Under the pieces are notes generated by a model that saw nothing but the letters and a program-made list of their open reading frames with translations, was not told the origin of the DNA and searched no databases. Below, one piece after another: positions 1 to 10,668 of a DNA stretch of 60,000 nt; positions within the stretch are counted from its first letter, which is position 1; every line of letters begins with the position of its first letter. The position numbers and the translations under genes are program-made. This stretch comes from Polytrichum commune (lineage: Eukaryota; Streptophyta; Polytrichopsida; Polytrichales; Polytrichaceae), in assembly GCA_950295325.1 (NCBI GenBank), contig OX485806.1, forward strand, positions 44,327,169 through 44,387,168, given 5' to 3'.

Positions 1-5
1 ATGCT

Positions 6-1420
6 ATGGTCAAGACGGGTCCACGTCCTTTAGCGGTTAGAGAACCAACATCACTTCTAGCATTACCGGCCCCTAGAACAGATCCTCACCTTGAGGAATT
101 GGAAAGAAAGTTAGGTGCTAATGAATTGGGATTTCAAGAGGCGATGATCAAACAAATGCAAAGCCTCACGGATCAAATGTCTTTGATGATCAAGAGTCAA
201 CAACCGGGATCCCCTCCCCCAATTGAGTCGGATAGACATTCGTCGGGTTTATGGTGCGTGCAATGTGGTCAACCGGGCCACACTCGTCAATTTTGTAGAA
301 GTGGACAAAACCGTGATCAACGAAGAAACGGTGGTCCACCTCCACAAAATCAACGAGTCCAAGCACAACCTCAATATGATCAAGGAAACAATAGGGGTCC
401 TCTTCCTAAGGGTCAAGGTGGTCAAGACAATAAGAAGAAGGAGTTCCATCCATTTTGTAGAAGGTGGCATGCCCAAGTTCAATGTTGGTCCGAAGGGCAA
501 AGTTATGGTTGTAGTAATTGTGGTGGAAATCATCCTTCGCACGAATGTCGTCAACCGGACAAAGTTATTAGTGTGCCTTACCCGATGGCCAATCCACAAC
601 AACAAGCGCGAGACAACATGAGGGGAGCTAGACCACAAGGTAGACTACCGAATGATCTTAGGCCACCGAACTTGTATTATGACCATGGTACTTTAAGACA
701 AACGTTCCATCCGCCGGCGGGATTACAAACGACAAACGGTTACATTCCAATTCAAGGTAGGCAAGGCGGTCCACAAAACGTTGACAATAGGCGCCAAGTC
801 CCTCCCACGGATCCGGAATGTCTAATTCTCAAGACGTTAGATTTATGGATGGTGTGGTCGAGGTTCATTATGAGGACACGATTCCTCTACCAATGTGGAT
901 TGGAGAGGAGCAAGGTCAATGGCCTCCACACACCAATGTCATCACCTATAAATTGAGGAGTCTAGATGATGAGGTCATTCATGAAGCACCGGCCTTGGCG
1001 GTCACAACTAGAGCTATGAGATAGAAGGATGCATTAAAGGTAGGAGTGGAGGATCAAGAGGAGTATTCTTCGGACGAAAACATTGACATGTCCAAATTAG
1101 ATAAAATGGATAGGTTGGCTAGGAGAGTCACTAAGGAGTTGGAAAAGGATAATGTAATTCTTCATGATAGGAAGATGCCTAACGTCGTTCATGATTTAGA
1201 CAGTAGTGATATGGGAGAATGGGAAGGACCGGACATTCCTTTGGATGAGTTTGATGGTGTCGGCAATGCAAAAGTGGAGAAGTCAAGTGGTTATGATTTG
1301 TGGGCCGACCTTAGTTCGCTCAAGGCGGACATAATCTTTGGACAATTATTGGAAATTTCACCCGTCGCACGAAAGACTCTCAAGGATGGCATGCCCGTCA
1401 ATAGAAGAATTAGAAAGTGA
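6..1420 (+). pseudogene. Ty3/gypsy gag C-terminal part with two zinc knuckles, frameshifted
   Basis: Nucleocapsid-like part of a gag protein. A classic CX2CX4HX4C knuckle (CVQCGQPGHTRQFC) lies near residue 84 of the first open frame, and a shorter CX2CX3HX4C knuckle (CSNCGGNHPSHEC) lies near residue 169. Between and after them the protein is rich in Gln, Asn, Pro and Gly, typical of RNA-binding gag tails. The frame moves from 3 to 2 at about 820-850, meets a stop at 1022-1024, and continues in frame 2 with an acidic stretch to 1420. The 5' part of gag lies outside the window. The identification rests on the knuckles and on the protease that follows. Confidence 0.85.
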
Positions 1421-1863
1421 AGACTAGAGTGGCCGCTAGAATTCAATCACAAAGAGGTCAAGATGTGAAGGCCATAGAGATAGAGGTCAACATAGTAGAC
1501 AAGGTGGTCCCAAATGTGCTAGTGGATGGAGGTAGTAGTTTGAATATTTTGCCGGAACACACTATGAAGAAATTGGGTCTTGGTCTTACGGGTCCTTCGC
1601 CCTTGATTATAAACATGGCAAATCAAAGCTCAACCACACCTTTGGGAATGATTAAGTATTGTAGGATGACCACCGGGGGAGAGGAGTATTTAGTTACTTT
1701 TCATGTGATTAAGATGCATTCCAACAAGGACTCATTCCCCATCTTGTTGGGAAGACCTTGGTTGAGAATGGCCGATGCCATAGTAGATTGGGGAGGTGCG
1801 AAACCATCCATTATTTATGATCCTAAGGATAATCGAGTCAAAGTGTCAATTGGGTCATTATGA
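1417..1863 (+). pseudogene. Ty3/gypsy aspartic protease domain
   Basis: Retropepsin-like domain that would process the gag-pol polyprotein. The active-site stretch VLVDGGSSLNIL has Asp-Gly-Gly, a form common in plant Ty3/gypsy proteases, in place of the usual Asp-Thr/Ser-Gly. Further family features follow: the hydrophobic flap region, and ILLGRPWLRMADAIVDW near the end, which matches the conserved ILGRPWL block. The frame is open for 148 codons and then hits a TGA at 1861-1863. The same frame stays open afterwards, so the stop is probably a point mutation within the original polyprotein. Confidence 0.88.
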
Positions 1864-1869
1864 GGGTGG

Positions 1870-2892
1870 ATGAAGAAGGAATTGTACCTACCATTGGAAA
1901 AGGAAGACCTTGACAAAATCAAGGATGAAGGAGGGGAGGCTCTAGTCGGAGTTGTTCATCCCGGAAGTCACAATACCATCACGGACTCGGGTTCGGGAAG
2001 TTTAGGTCCTAGGTTCTACAATTATGGAGATAATGGGGAGTATGCACAATGGTTAAGGGAATATTCCGAGTCGGAGTTTGATATATTGGTGACATCTCAC
2101 CATCCACGTTTGAGCGACGAGAGAAGTTTGAGTGGCGGGGATTGTTCGTTGTTGGAGCCATGTGAGGTGCTCACCGAAGAGGAGTGGATCTTAGGGGGTT
2201 TGACGCCTTGGATAGATGATGTGGATAATAGAGACGTTAATCTAGTGCACGTGGACGGGACTCAAGAGGAGGATGTTATTTTGGAGGCTTCTAAGTTAGA
2301 GGAACCTTTGCATTTTAGGACTACATCCACGGGGATAGTTGTCGGTCACAACATCAAGGATTATCCCGATGTGCCGGCGGATTGGTATAGAAACAAGGAT
2401 GAACAAACCCATGTGGCGGAGAAAGATTGGCGCTATGTGGATGTGAAGTTAAAAAATGGCAAGGTCCGCCAAATGAAGATGGGTCGAAATTAGAGGAGAA
2501 CGAGATTAGGGAGTATAGCGAGTTGGTAGATGAATTTAGCGGCACCTTTGCTTGGTCATACGATGAACTTAAGGGCATTCCTCGAGAGATGGTGGAACAT
2601 CGTATTTCTTTGATTCTGGGAGCAAAGCCGATTAGATAAAAAGAAAGAATGATGAACCCGAAATTACAATTGGTGGTTAAGGCGGAATTAGAAAGATTGT
2701 TGAACGCTAGTGGAGATTACGGATTGGGTGTCTCCAATGGTGTTGGTGAAGAAGAAGAATGGAAAACTAAGGGTGTGCGTCGATTATAGAAAATAGAACG
2801 CGTGCACACAAAAAGACCATTTTTCCTTACCATTCATCACGTTGCTACTTGAAGAGGTGGGAGGTCACGCAAGATATACTTTCATGGATGAG
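1870..2892 (+). pseudogene. Ty3/gypsy linker and N-terminal reverse transcriptase remnant
   Basis: The first 200 codons are the poorly conserved linker between protease and reverse transcriptase. The recognisable pre-RT block FSGTFAWSYDELKGIPREMV lies at about 2533-2592 in frame 3. The start of reverse transcriptase follows in broken frames: a piece resembling KAELERLLNA at about 2680, KKNGKLRVCVDYR at about 2750, and HFSLPFI.LLLEEVGGHARYTFMD ending at about 2890. The catalytic YxDD region is absent, because the sequence passes directly into integrase. Confidence 0.82.
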
Positions 2893-3279
2893 AATATTAT
2901 CACTAGGTTTGGATATCCTAAAATCCTAGTTAGTGATAGAGGTACACATTTTCTGAATGATCTCATTCGCGAGATAACTAGTAGGTTTCAAATAGATCAT
3001 AGGAAAACTACACCTTACCATCCGCAGACCAATGGTCAAACGGAGCGTGTCAACGGAATTTTGGTGAGCATTCTACGCAAGACAGTTATAGACTCGAAGC
3101 GAGATTGGGACGTCAAGTTGACAGCGGCACTATGGGCATACCGGACAACCTACAAGGTGACTACCCATGCCACACCTTTTTCATTGGTGTATGGTTTGGA
3201 AGCCACACTTCCGATCGAATATGAAGTAGAATCACTTAGGGTGGCTATAGGTTCGAGACTTACCAACAAACAATCCTAG
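2893..3279 (+). pseudogene. Ty3/gypsy integrase core, C-terminal half, fused to an RT fragment
   Basis: The frame that begins in reverse transcriptase (from 2842) continues without a break into integrase: ITRFGYPKILVSDRGTHF carries the second catalytic Asp, and TNGQTERVNGIL carries the catalytic Glu of the D,D-35-E triad. The region WAYRTTYKVTTHATPFSLVY and the IEYEVESLRVAI block follow. The first catalytic Asp and the zinc-binding HHCC domain are missing. The frame ends at TAG 3277-3279, a few codons into the minisatellite boundary. Confidence 0.92.
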
Positions 3280-3284
3280 CTTCG

Positions 3285-3590
3285 TTCAAACTAACCAGCT
3301 GGGTTTAACCACAGTCACTTCAAACTAACCAGCTGGTCTAACCAACGGTAACTTAAGCTAACTAGCTGGTCTAACCAGCACTCACTTAGACTTACCAGCT
3401 GGGTTTAACCAACAGTAACTTAGACTAACCAGCTGGGTTTAACCAATAGTAACTTAAGCTAATCAGTTGGGTTTAACCACAGTCACTTCAAACTAACCAG
3501 CTGGTCTAACCAGGAGTCACTTAGACTAACTAGTTGGGTTTAACCAGCAGTAACTTAGACTAATCAGCTGGGTTTAACCACCTGCACCGA
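3285..3590 (+). repeat. Minisatellite of about 35-bp units with a CCAGCTGG core
   Basis: About nine imperfect direct copies of a unit of roughly 34-35 bases, each containing a form of CTAACCAGCTGG followed by GTTTAACCA and AGTAACTTAGA. The core ACCAGCTGGT is palindromic. The array starts exactly where the Ty3/gypsy integrase remnant stops. Confidence 0.9.
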
Positions 3591-3659
3591 GTCCAACCTG
3601 CCTGCAAACGAGTCCAGCAGCTCCGGGCTTCGGCCAACTACTAACCATAAAATCAAATG

Positions 3660-3790
3660 CCTTGATTTAAATACTATAACTCTAAATACTTAAGTCTAAA
3701 TACTATAAGTCTAAACACTATGAGTCTAAATACTATAAATCTAAATACTATAAATCTAAATACTATAAATCTAAATGCTAGAAGTTGAAC
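3660..3790 (+). repeat. Short tandem repeat, 15-bp unit CTAAATACTATAAAT
   Basis: About eight to nine imperfect direct copies of CTAAATACTATAAAT and variants (AAGTCTAAACACTATGAGT and similar). AT-rich with no coding potential. Confidence 0.88.
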
Positions 3791-3799
3791 ACTATGAGC

Positions 3800-5329
3800 T
3801 AAGCACTTGCTTCTAAATGCCTTAAATCAAACACTAACTACATCTAACAATGTAAAACTAACTTCAAGACTAAGTGGTCTTGGCTCTCCATCTTGAAACC
3901 TTGCACACCCACGTGCCCCTTTCTTGCTCCACACACACCCACACTTATAACACATGGGATGCTAAGGGAGCAAGAAAAAAAAATAAAAAAAATGAGGGTT
4001 ATATAGTGAGGTGAAAAGGAGGAGGTGAGTACCCCCAAGGCTCAAGATAAGCCTTTTGATCCCTTCCTACTTTGTAGGCTCTCATCCTATCCTCTAAGCC
4101 TTCAACTCTTAAACCAACAATATAGATCCTAATTCAACCATTTAACTCAAGGAGTTATTCTTGGTTCACCACACACTACGCTCACCTAACTAAGGAACTT
4201 TCTTCATGCCGCTAAACTTCTAATCAACCACTCTACACAAGCCTAAGGCCTAAACATAATTTCACTCAAGCCTCACTCTTTTTATATTTTTGTAAATAAT
4301 CATAAAACATCAAAACATAACTTCTAATGGTTTCCAAGGGTTAAGAACACATGTGGGCACCATTTTGGGCTTACAGACCCTTAGTATTTTCCGGAAATTG
4401 GATCTGTTTCCGGCGGTTGGGTCTTCGGAAGCCTCTGGTTCAAAAGAGACACTCGAAGTAAGGCGGCGAAGGCTGGTGGTAGCGGTAGGCGATGGAGGGT
4501 TGCAAAGAGGGCACTGGCTGCGGCATTGGGTGAGGGAAGTGAGAGGACAACTGAAAGAAGATGACCCAGGCAAGGGGACGAGTAATTGGCGTGCTTGAAT
4601 AGAATTTCAGGCAATGAGGTTGGGAAGGCTAGAGTTGCACCAAGCATTTAGCCAACTAGCAGATGGAACTGCAAGGGGGAGGAAGCCATAAATCTCTACC
4701 TCACTCAATGTGGGGATTGGGGTAATGTTGCAATGCGTGAAGAGCTTAGCTCCTGGTTCAACTTGATACGGTTAGGTAGCATCACTGAGGAGACAGGTTG
4801 AGGCATTATGGTGCATGAATGGTTGCTCAATCTGCGCGAAAGGTTGGGTGCAGCAAAGACAATTGTGTTCGAGGTCAAATCCAATAAGCATGTGTGAATG
4901 CAGGCCGATAGCAAGCCACATAGGGCAGTCCTTTAGGTGGCCAGATTCTGTGCTGGGATGGATGTTGCTAACCTTGTTCGGCAACCTGGAGGAATGGCTC
5001 ACTACCCACTTAAGCAAGGAGGCAATTGCCACATGGTAGAGGGCTGTTGAAGCAAGGGCCTGGTGGGTAGCGACGGTTGTGGGCAGGGGAATTTTGGATC
5101 TTGGGAGACGACTGCTAGGCAGCTGGAAGGGGGATTGCCGTTTTTGAGGTGCATCAGAATCTGAGGCCCAGGGACCAGGGGACAGTGGCTCAATTGGAAG
5201 GAGGTAGGAGGTTAAGTGGACTGCGACCATGCTAAGAAGCCGATAATGCTGGTCATAAAGGGTGATTAGCACATGCAAGGGAAATCTGAATGATTTGGCA
5301 TAATCAGTTTGAGGGACTAGGGATGAGGT
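3800..5329. other. No gene seen; probably decayed repeat DNA
   Basis: Only short overlapping open frames on both strands and no recognisable domain. The stretch from about 4350 is richer in G on the + strand and resembles the sequence before the second copy of the repeat listed at 6858-7112. Confidence 0.5.
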
Positions 5330-5572
5330 TTTAGTGGTTGTAGTTAGGCTAATTAGGAAGTGTGAGGATGACTAAAGGGTGAAGTGGTGTTTCTAAGTAC
5401 TGTCATCCTTGGATCATTAATATTTAATAAAAATTTGGGTGTTCAAGTGCATGTGTACATGACCGGGTAGGGGAAATTTTAGAGTTGTTAAGCTAAATGC
5501 TTGGAATGTGAGCTTTGGACTCTCACCGGGGTTACAACGCTTAAGGGTGGGGGTTTAAGGCTGACAGGGAGC
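5330..5572 (+). repeat. Dispersed repeat end, copy 1
   Basis: Shares its layout and many words with 6858-7112: GTGTTTCTAA, then an AATAAAA stretch, TTCAA.TG, GTGAGC followed by GGACTCTCAC or GGCTCTCAC, and finally AAGGGTGGGGGTTTA.GGCTGACAGGG. Both copies stop being similar right after GGCTGACAGGG, so this looks like the defined 3' terminus of one old repeat family. I do not recognise the family. Confidence 0.6.
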
Positions 5573-6857
5573 CATTGTCGACCCTAGCAAAATCCGGAGT
5601 CTGGGATTAGACTGCGGTTGGTTGTTCGGTGGCGCCCCCTCCCTTGTCTCTCTCTCTCTCGGTGGGCGAAGCTGGAAGAGGGCGCAGCTCCATGGCTGCG
5701 GCGGTGTGGGTGGAGGTTTGCTGCAAAATCAAGAGGGGATTGAAAGGGAACATAAGCTGGATGAATGAGGGTTGACAGCTGGTGTGGAGCATAGCTCTGC
5801 CGAAGTGGATGCTAGCTGGAAGACTAAGCTTATGCCGGCTCTGGGTTTGGAGGAGTTGCCTAAGGGCGCAACATAGACGCGGGAAGGAGGAGAAAATACT
5901 CTCATAAATCAGGGAAGTTAGAAATATCACCCAAGTTGTGGCGACGACGCTAGGAGAATTAGGAGCCCAGAAGTATTGCCGATGCAAAAGCGGAGCTAAG
6001 AGCTTGCTGGATGCTCCCAGCAGACATAGCCACACACCCAACTTATTGCCGCCCCTAGGCTAAGCTCGCATTTGCACAAGTTTGAATTGGATGTTGGTTC
6101 ACTTGATAGAGAGAAAGGTGAGGAGGCTGTCAAGATTTAGCTGTCAGCACAGGGAATTGTGTTGGTTAGGAATCTCCGATGCTCGGTATCAGGGCCAAAG
6201 GGGAAATGCGAACTAGGGTGCGAAGGTGGTAGAATTTGGCCGAGCTGCCGAGTCGAGATTGCACCAACCCTGTGAATTGGGGAAGGCATAGTCTTGGCTG
6301 CCAAGATCACATGCTTGGTTGTGAGGATTGTGGGCTGTCCTCAAGTGCATTCGTGATAGTGCTGCTACAGCGCAGTCGCAGCTATTCAACAGAGATGGCA
6401 ACACCGAAAGCAACATAGAGCAAGACCAAGATTTTGGGTTTAAGCTCGGAAGGGGAATTCAAATGTGTGGATAATGCAGGGTAAGAGGGATCAGAAAGGT
6501 GCGAACGTGGCTCAGAGGCCGAATTTGACCGGGCGAAGGCAAACATGGCAGTTGGGCAGCTGGTGGGGCTGCTCAGTCGAGTGGCATTGTGGACCAGCTG
6601 GTGGCAGGGGACTGAGGATGCCTCGGGAAACGATTACAGCTGAGAGGGAACCGTCAACAGAGGCATGGATCTCCGTGAACCAACATGTTGTGGGTAATTA
6701 ATGGAGGGAGAAACAACTAAGGTAATCTGTTGTTGTATTAAGGGTTGCTAGGGTGTTTAGTTAGTGTAACTAGGCGGAGGAAGGGCTGGCATGTTAATGT
6801 GTGACAAGCTTGACCAATGCAATTAGACAAGTGGTTAGTGTGGTTTAGATTTATCAC
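5573..6857. other. No gene seen; G-rich decayed repeat
   Basis: Contains a short CT-rich run at about 5640-5660 and only short shadow frames. No domain, splice pattern or RNA gene is recognisable. Confidence 0.45.
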
Positions 6858-7112
6858 TGTTGAATTAGGACATGCGGTTGGTGTTGAGATTAGGGAATGA
6901 CAAGTAGTGGTGATGCTCACAAGAACAAATAGTGTTTCTAAACACTTGAACTTTGTGCTATTTTGAATAAAAGGTTGTATGTTCAATAATTGAGCCATTG
7001 AGGTATGTGAGGGGATCAAAACCAAGGGCCAATGGAGGTTCAAGCAAGTGCATGTGAGCCATAGGCTCTCACTCGGACTAAGACACACAAGGGTGGGGGT
7101 TTATGGCTGACA
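6858..7112 (+). repeat. Dispersed repeat end, copy 2
   Basis: Second diverged copy of the unit at 5330-5572, in the same orientation, ending with the shared AAGGGTGGGGGTTTATGGCT motif. The two ends lie about 1.54 kb apart. Confidence 0.6.
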
Positions 7113-7136
7113 GGGGAAAAAAGAAAAGCGACTACT

Positions 7137-7245
7137 ATGTTTTTGTGTAATCAGTGTCAACGTGGTTGGCACATGGCATGCTTGAGGCCACCCTTGACTT
7201 CTCTACCTGCTAGACAATGGAGTTGTCCTCGTTATCGAGGATCTT
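7137..7245 (+). pseudogene. PHD-finger-like fragment
   Basis: One open frame starting at ATG 7137 reads MFLCNQCQRGWHMACL, then RPPLTSLPARQWSCPRYRG. This is the second half of a PHD finger: a Cys-X2-Cys pair, the GWHMACL His/Cys block, PPL, and the W.CP.C end, whose last Cys has become Tyr. PHD fingers bind histone tails and also occur in some plant transposon proteins. Nothing upstream supplies the first half, and the DNA after it has stops in all frames. It is most likely a relic, from either a transposon or a host gene. Confidence 0.6.
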
Positions 7246-7580
7246 CAGTACTTGGTGTTTCCATTAGTCATACTCAATGATCATGTGTGGCTTTTATCGT
7301 GTTATGCATGCCCAAATGGAAAATGATGAGTTATAATTTAGAAACGTGATCGAACATGAGACGGTGGAATTAATTCTTTGGAATCTTATGGACAAACATC
7401 AGAGGCGATCAAGGATGGGGCTTGCACTACATCCAGTCTACAGTTCCTTGGAATGACGTTCACCACACTAGTTGGTTGCGGAGCAATCCTTCATTATCCA
7501 TGCCCTCTACATTGGCATTGGTCCTAGCTGCTTGGTGGGATTCCATAATCAACTAAGGGGCGGCATGTGGAGGTCTGTTC

Positions 7581-7668
7581 TTTATGTGTGTTTTTCCATG
7601 TTTTAGTTGTATTTGTTAGTGGTGTTGAGATTCGAGTTGCAGTGACACACGAACATTATTTACACGAC
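7581..7668 (+). repeat. Direct repeat pair, copy 1 (copy 2 at 8021-8110)
   Basis: About 90 bases beginning TTTATGTGTGTTTTT.CCATG and ending near GTTATTTACA.GACA recur at 8021-8110 in the same orientation with about ten differences. The 440-bp spacing would suit the ends of a very small LTR-type element or a local duplication. Confidence 0.7.
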
Positions 7669-8020
7669 AGCTGTCACGGTATGCGGCGTCCGTGGCCGCA
7701 CCTTATGCGTGAGATTTCATTCATTTAGATTTGGATGGATAAATCTTAGAAGTTGGAGAGATGTTCCTAAGTGAGGAGCCTTCTCTTTGGCTTGGGAATC
7801 TTGCCAAGTCAAGCTTTGTGAGTGAGTGTGTGGAGAACGCTTGTGTGAGGTGAAGATTACATGTTTTTGCAGTAAATCTTGAGTTGTTTTTCCCTTACTT
7901 ATACTCTTGGATTCTCCCGTGATGGAGTGAGAGATAATTTGACTCATTATATGCATTTGAAGAGAGATTTAGAGCTCTTGCAAGGGTTTGACTTTTGTCC
8001 TTGTCTATGCATGTGTATTA

Positions 8021-8110
8021 TTTATGTGTGTTTTTGCCATGTTCTAGTTGTATTTGTTAATGGTGGTTGGTACTCGAGCTACAAGTGACACATGATCGTT
8101 ATTTACATGA
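8021..8110 (+). repeat. Direct repeat pair, copy 2
   Basis: Second copy of the unit at 7581-7668. It ends where the inverted TRIPP fragment begins. Confidence 0.7.
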
Positions 8111-9123
8111 CATCAACCTTGAAAAATGGCATGAGAGTTGTTCTAGTGGGGTGCAGTAGAAAAAAATTGGCCCTTAACCTTATAGACGATTTGCTTTTAT
8201 TATAACCCTTCATCCATGATTTAACATAAATGCCAAAAAGCCTAAGCCAATGTTTTGGTGTTTACACATCCCCATTCCCATAGTACCTTGTCATATGTTG
8301 TGTATGGTACTATACATAAGTATCAACTTACTGTATACAATTTACCAAACAACTAGGCCCAGTACAACTCCTCTCTAGGACTGAGTCAAGGAGTAAAAAT
8401 TCCACTGGTTAGAAGGATGTGAACACAATCTCAAACTATAGTTTCACCTTGAACTATATTTAAGTTCATGTGATGTCACTAGCAATATTGGACGTGCAAT
8501 ATATTTGCAAGGAATTTTCAGGCATGTACACAACATCTGCACATAACACCCAGAGAACTACAATTAATTCATTTGACAATAAGAGATTCTCAAAAATGTC
8601 AAAAAAATTAATTACTTCTGCACTAATAAACATTCATTACTAGAATGTAGATGTAACATCACATTGATACAAAATTAGTCTGGAGAGTAAGAAGGACATG
8701 CAAAATAAATAAATTACATTGATATAATTAACATAGACTAGAATTCATGACTTGTTGAAAATATTGTGATTTTAATGCAATTACAAAGTAATCCATTTGT
8801 TCAATTGATTATATATTTAACGTCATTTATGCTAATTCAAAGGCAACAAGTCACCAAAGATCGTTGTTTTGGCAATGAGAGTAAAAAGAATTGCACGTGA
8901 CTGCAAATTTGGCACCTACCATGTTCATGGGTTGCAATATGGAGTGTATCCATCTATTGGGAAGTCCGACTCTATGACTACCTATTGAATTAAGTGACTT
9001 CTTCAAGTAACATCCTTATTTGTCAGGCAAATAGACCCCAAAATTATACAATAGGCATTCTAATTGAACGCAAATACCATCAAGTACTGATACACCCTCA
9101 ACTCCGCTAAAGACAAGACCACA
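8108..9123 (-). pseudogene. Inverted fragment of the 3' end of the TRIPP gene
   Basis: Reverse-complement copy of 36762-37905, the end of the intact gene 28 kb away. It contains the last coding exon (8466-8536, with one substitution visible in its 71 bases), the whole last intron, the 3' flank, the final 30 bases of the penultimate exon (about 8920-8949) and part of the intron before it. A segment of about 110 bases holding the 3' end of that intron and most of the penultimate exon is missing, with TGG at both edges of the gap in the parent sequence, so a microhomology-mediated deletion is likely. It cannot encode the protein. High similarity extends through introns and flank, so it is a DNA-level duplication and not a retrocopy. 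Confidence 0.93.
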
Positions 9124-9900
9124 TTTTCATATATCTTCACACATAGCGTCATCTCTACTTACCTTATATACAACCATCTCCGCCAATCTCCTCCCAACAC
9201 AATCACCGTGACGAATTACTTATACAAGCCATAATCCAATGACTCTTACAACACATATCCCCCTAAGATTTCAAAAAAATTGTGCAAGAATACTTAGCAA
9301 TGATGTCGCCAATAAACTCGTCAAAATGGTGCTAACAAACCCCCTTCAAACATCCCCCCAATATATATTGCATGTACCACCCCCATTTTGGCATTTCCTA
9401 TAGAAATCCACACATGTGACATGACACCACCCAAAGATTGAGTCTACAATTTATTGCATTCACCTTCAACCCTAAACCCCACCACTGTAGCACAACAAAA
9501 TACCGAAGTACCAACCACTAGTTGTTTTCCTTAGTTGTGTCAAAGCTCATATGAATGCCTAATCGGTATTCAATTCATGATTTACATTTTATATACGTAG
9601 TGGAGGTATTTATTACACGAGATTGAAAAACTTAATATAAATACAAGAGTCCATTTTCTAGCTTCATGTTAGTATGGATACATTTGTTTTTCTTTATAAA
9701 CTTATCATATATAGGGGGTTTATTTTCATAATCACCCATGCATATAATTTATATTTCCAATGAAGAGTCCACCGCCCGGGAAGACAAGTGACCACTTAAG
9801 GCACAAACCACATGACTAGACTTTGGGGGGAAAATGGGATCAAAAAATGGTTACTTAGGGTGAGTAGCTATCACATGAGAGAAAGGGCAATGGTGTGGCC
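9124..9900. other. No gene seen
   Basis: AT-rich DNA between the TRIPP fragment and the former TRIPP upstream region. No open frame of interest, no RNA gene and no clear repeat. Confidence 0.5.
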
Positions 9901-10309
9901 TTTTTGACTCATCGATATCTATTTGATTAGATTTAGGCTGGGATATCTCATGTGGTGAAAATACAAATGATATGGCAATTCATGGCACTACAATGTTTTT
10001 GGACAACCCATTCTTCCTTCTCTTGGTGTGGAAATTTGAAATACAGTGGGTGGGATGTGTGTCATTTACGGATTGGGATTTGAAACTGATTGTCAAAGAA
10101 TGTTTAAATTCTAGATATGTGATTGAAGATGATTGGTTCAGTAAAATTCAATTCAAAATGATAAGACCCACACTAAGAAGAAGAAAGAGTGTAGTCCCCA
10201 TAAATCCTGGCAATGGAGAGGAAAAATAGGAATTGAACCCTAGCGGAAGAAGACCTCCGTTCTTTATAGCTTGTGTGGTACTTATCAGCCTAAAGCACAC
10301 ATACCCAAT
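9901..10309 (+). promoter_or_regulatory. Probable original upstream region of TRIPP, now separated
   Basis: The AAT at 10307-10309 and the AAT at 30583-30585 are the target duplication of the outer Harbinger element. Removing the element joins this segment directly to 30586, about 340 bases before the TRIPP start codon, so this DNA lay within 1 kb upstream of the gene. It holds an 85-codon open frame (9972-10229) without recognisable similarity. Whether it ever worked as a promoter is inference. Confidence 0.5.
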
Positions 10310-10480
10310 AGGGGTTGTCACACCCCTTTCCTCCCATTCTCCGAGGTCGGAGAATGGTGACGTGGCACCCTATCCTCGAATTCCAGAGGGCCCATTCTCG
10401 GAGAATGGAAACCCTAACTTCTTCTCCTTTGGAGGTGAAGAATGGAGAATTCTCGGAGAAGATTTCACCGCTTCTCAACC
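10310..10480 (+). repeat. Left terminal region of the outer Harbinger element
   Basis: Begins AGGGGTTGTCACACCCC and continues with CATTCTCCGAGG, TCGGAGAATGG and GGGCCCATTCTCGGAGAATG. It is nearly identical for about 150 bases to the left end of the inner element at 10770. The CTCCGAG/CGGAGAATGG words are inverted repeats of each other and also occur next to both right ends, as expected for subterminal transposase-binding sites. Confidence 0.9.
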
Positions 10481-10668
10481 GGGGTCGCTGCTTTCACCCC
10501 TGAAGGGCAATCTGATGTGGGTGCTAGGCGTTTCTGAAATGAGGAAGCTAATTTCTTTGATTTGCTAATTTCATATCAATTTTTGTGTTAGTATCTCCTA
10601 ACCAAGTTGAAGCTCATTTCCCATAATTTGGGTGCAATCACTACAAATTTGTGTCTCTGTTCACGCAG

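Larger units (their letters stand above)
1..3276 (+). mobile_element. Degraded Ty3/gypsy LTR retrotransposon, truncated at both ends
   Basis: Remnant of a plant Ty3/gypsy element in the order gag, protease, reverse transcriptase, integrase, all on the + strand. The frame changes several times (gag in frame 3 to about 830, frame 2 to 1420, frame 1 to about 2490, frame 3 to 2637, frame 1 at the end) and in-frame stops occur at 1022 and 1861. Most of reverse transcriptase, all of RNase H and the N-terminal half of integrase are missing through an internal deletion. No LTR is visible: the left end is cut by the window and the right end stops abruptly inside the integrase region, where a minisatellite begins. 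The copy cannot be autonomous. Confidence 0.93.

Noticed and set aside
4310-6700. Many overlapping open frames of 60-168 codons on both strands
   Set aside because: They lack any domain, codon pattern or splice structure and overlap each other in several frames, as expected in GC-richer decayed repeats.
9972-10229. 85-codon open frame before the Harbinger insertion
   Set aside because: No recognisable family; its place just upstream of the original TRIPP leader makes a chance frame likely.
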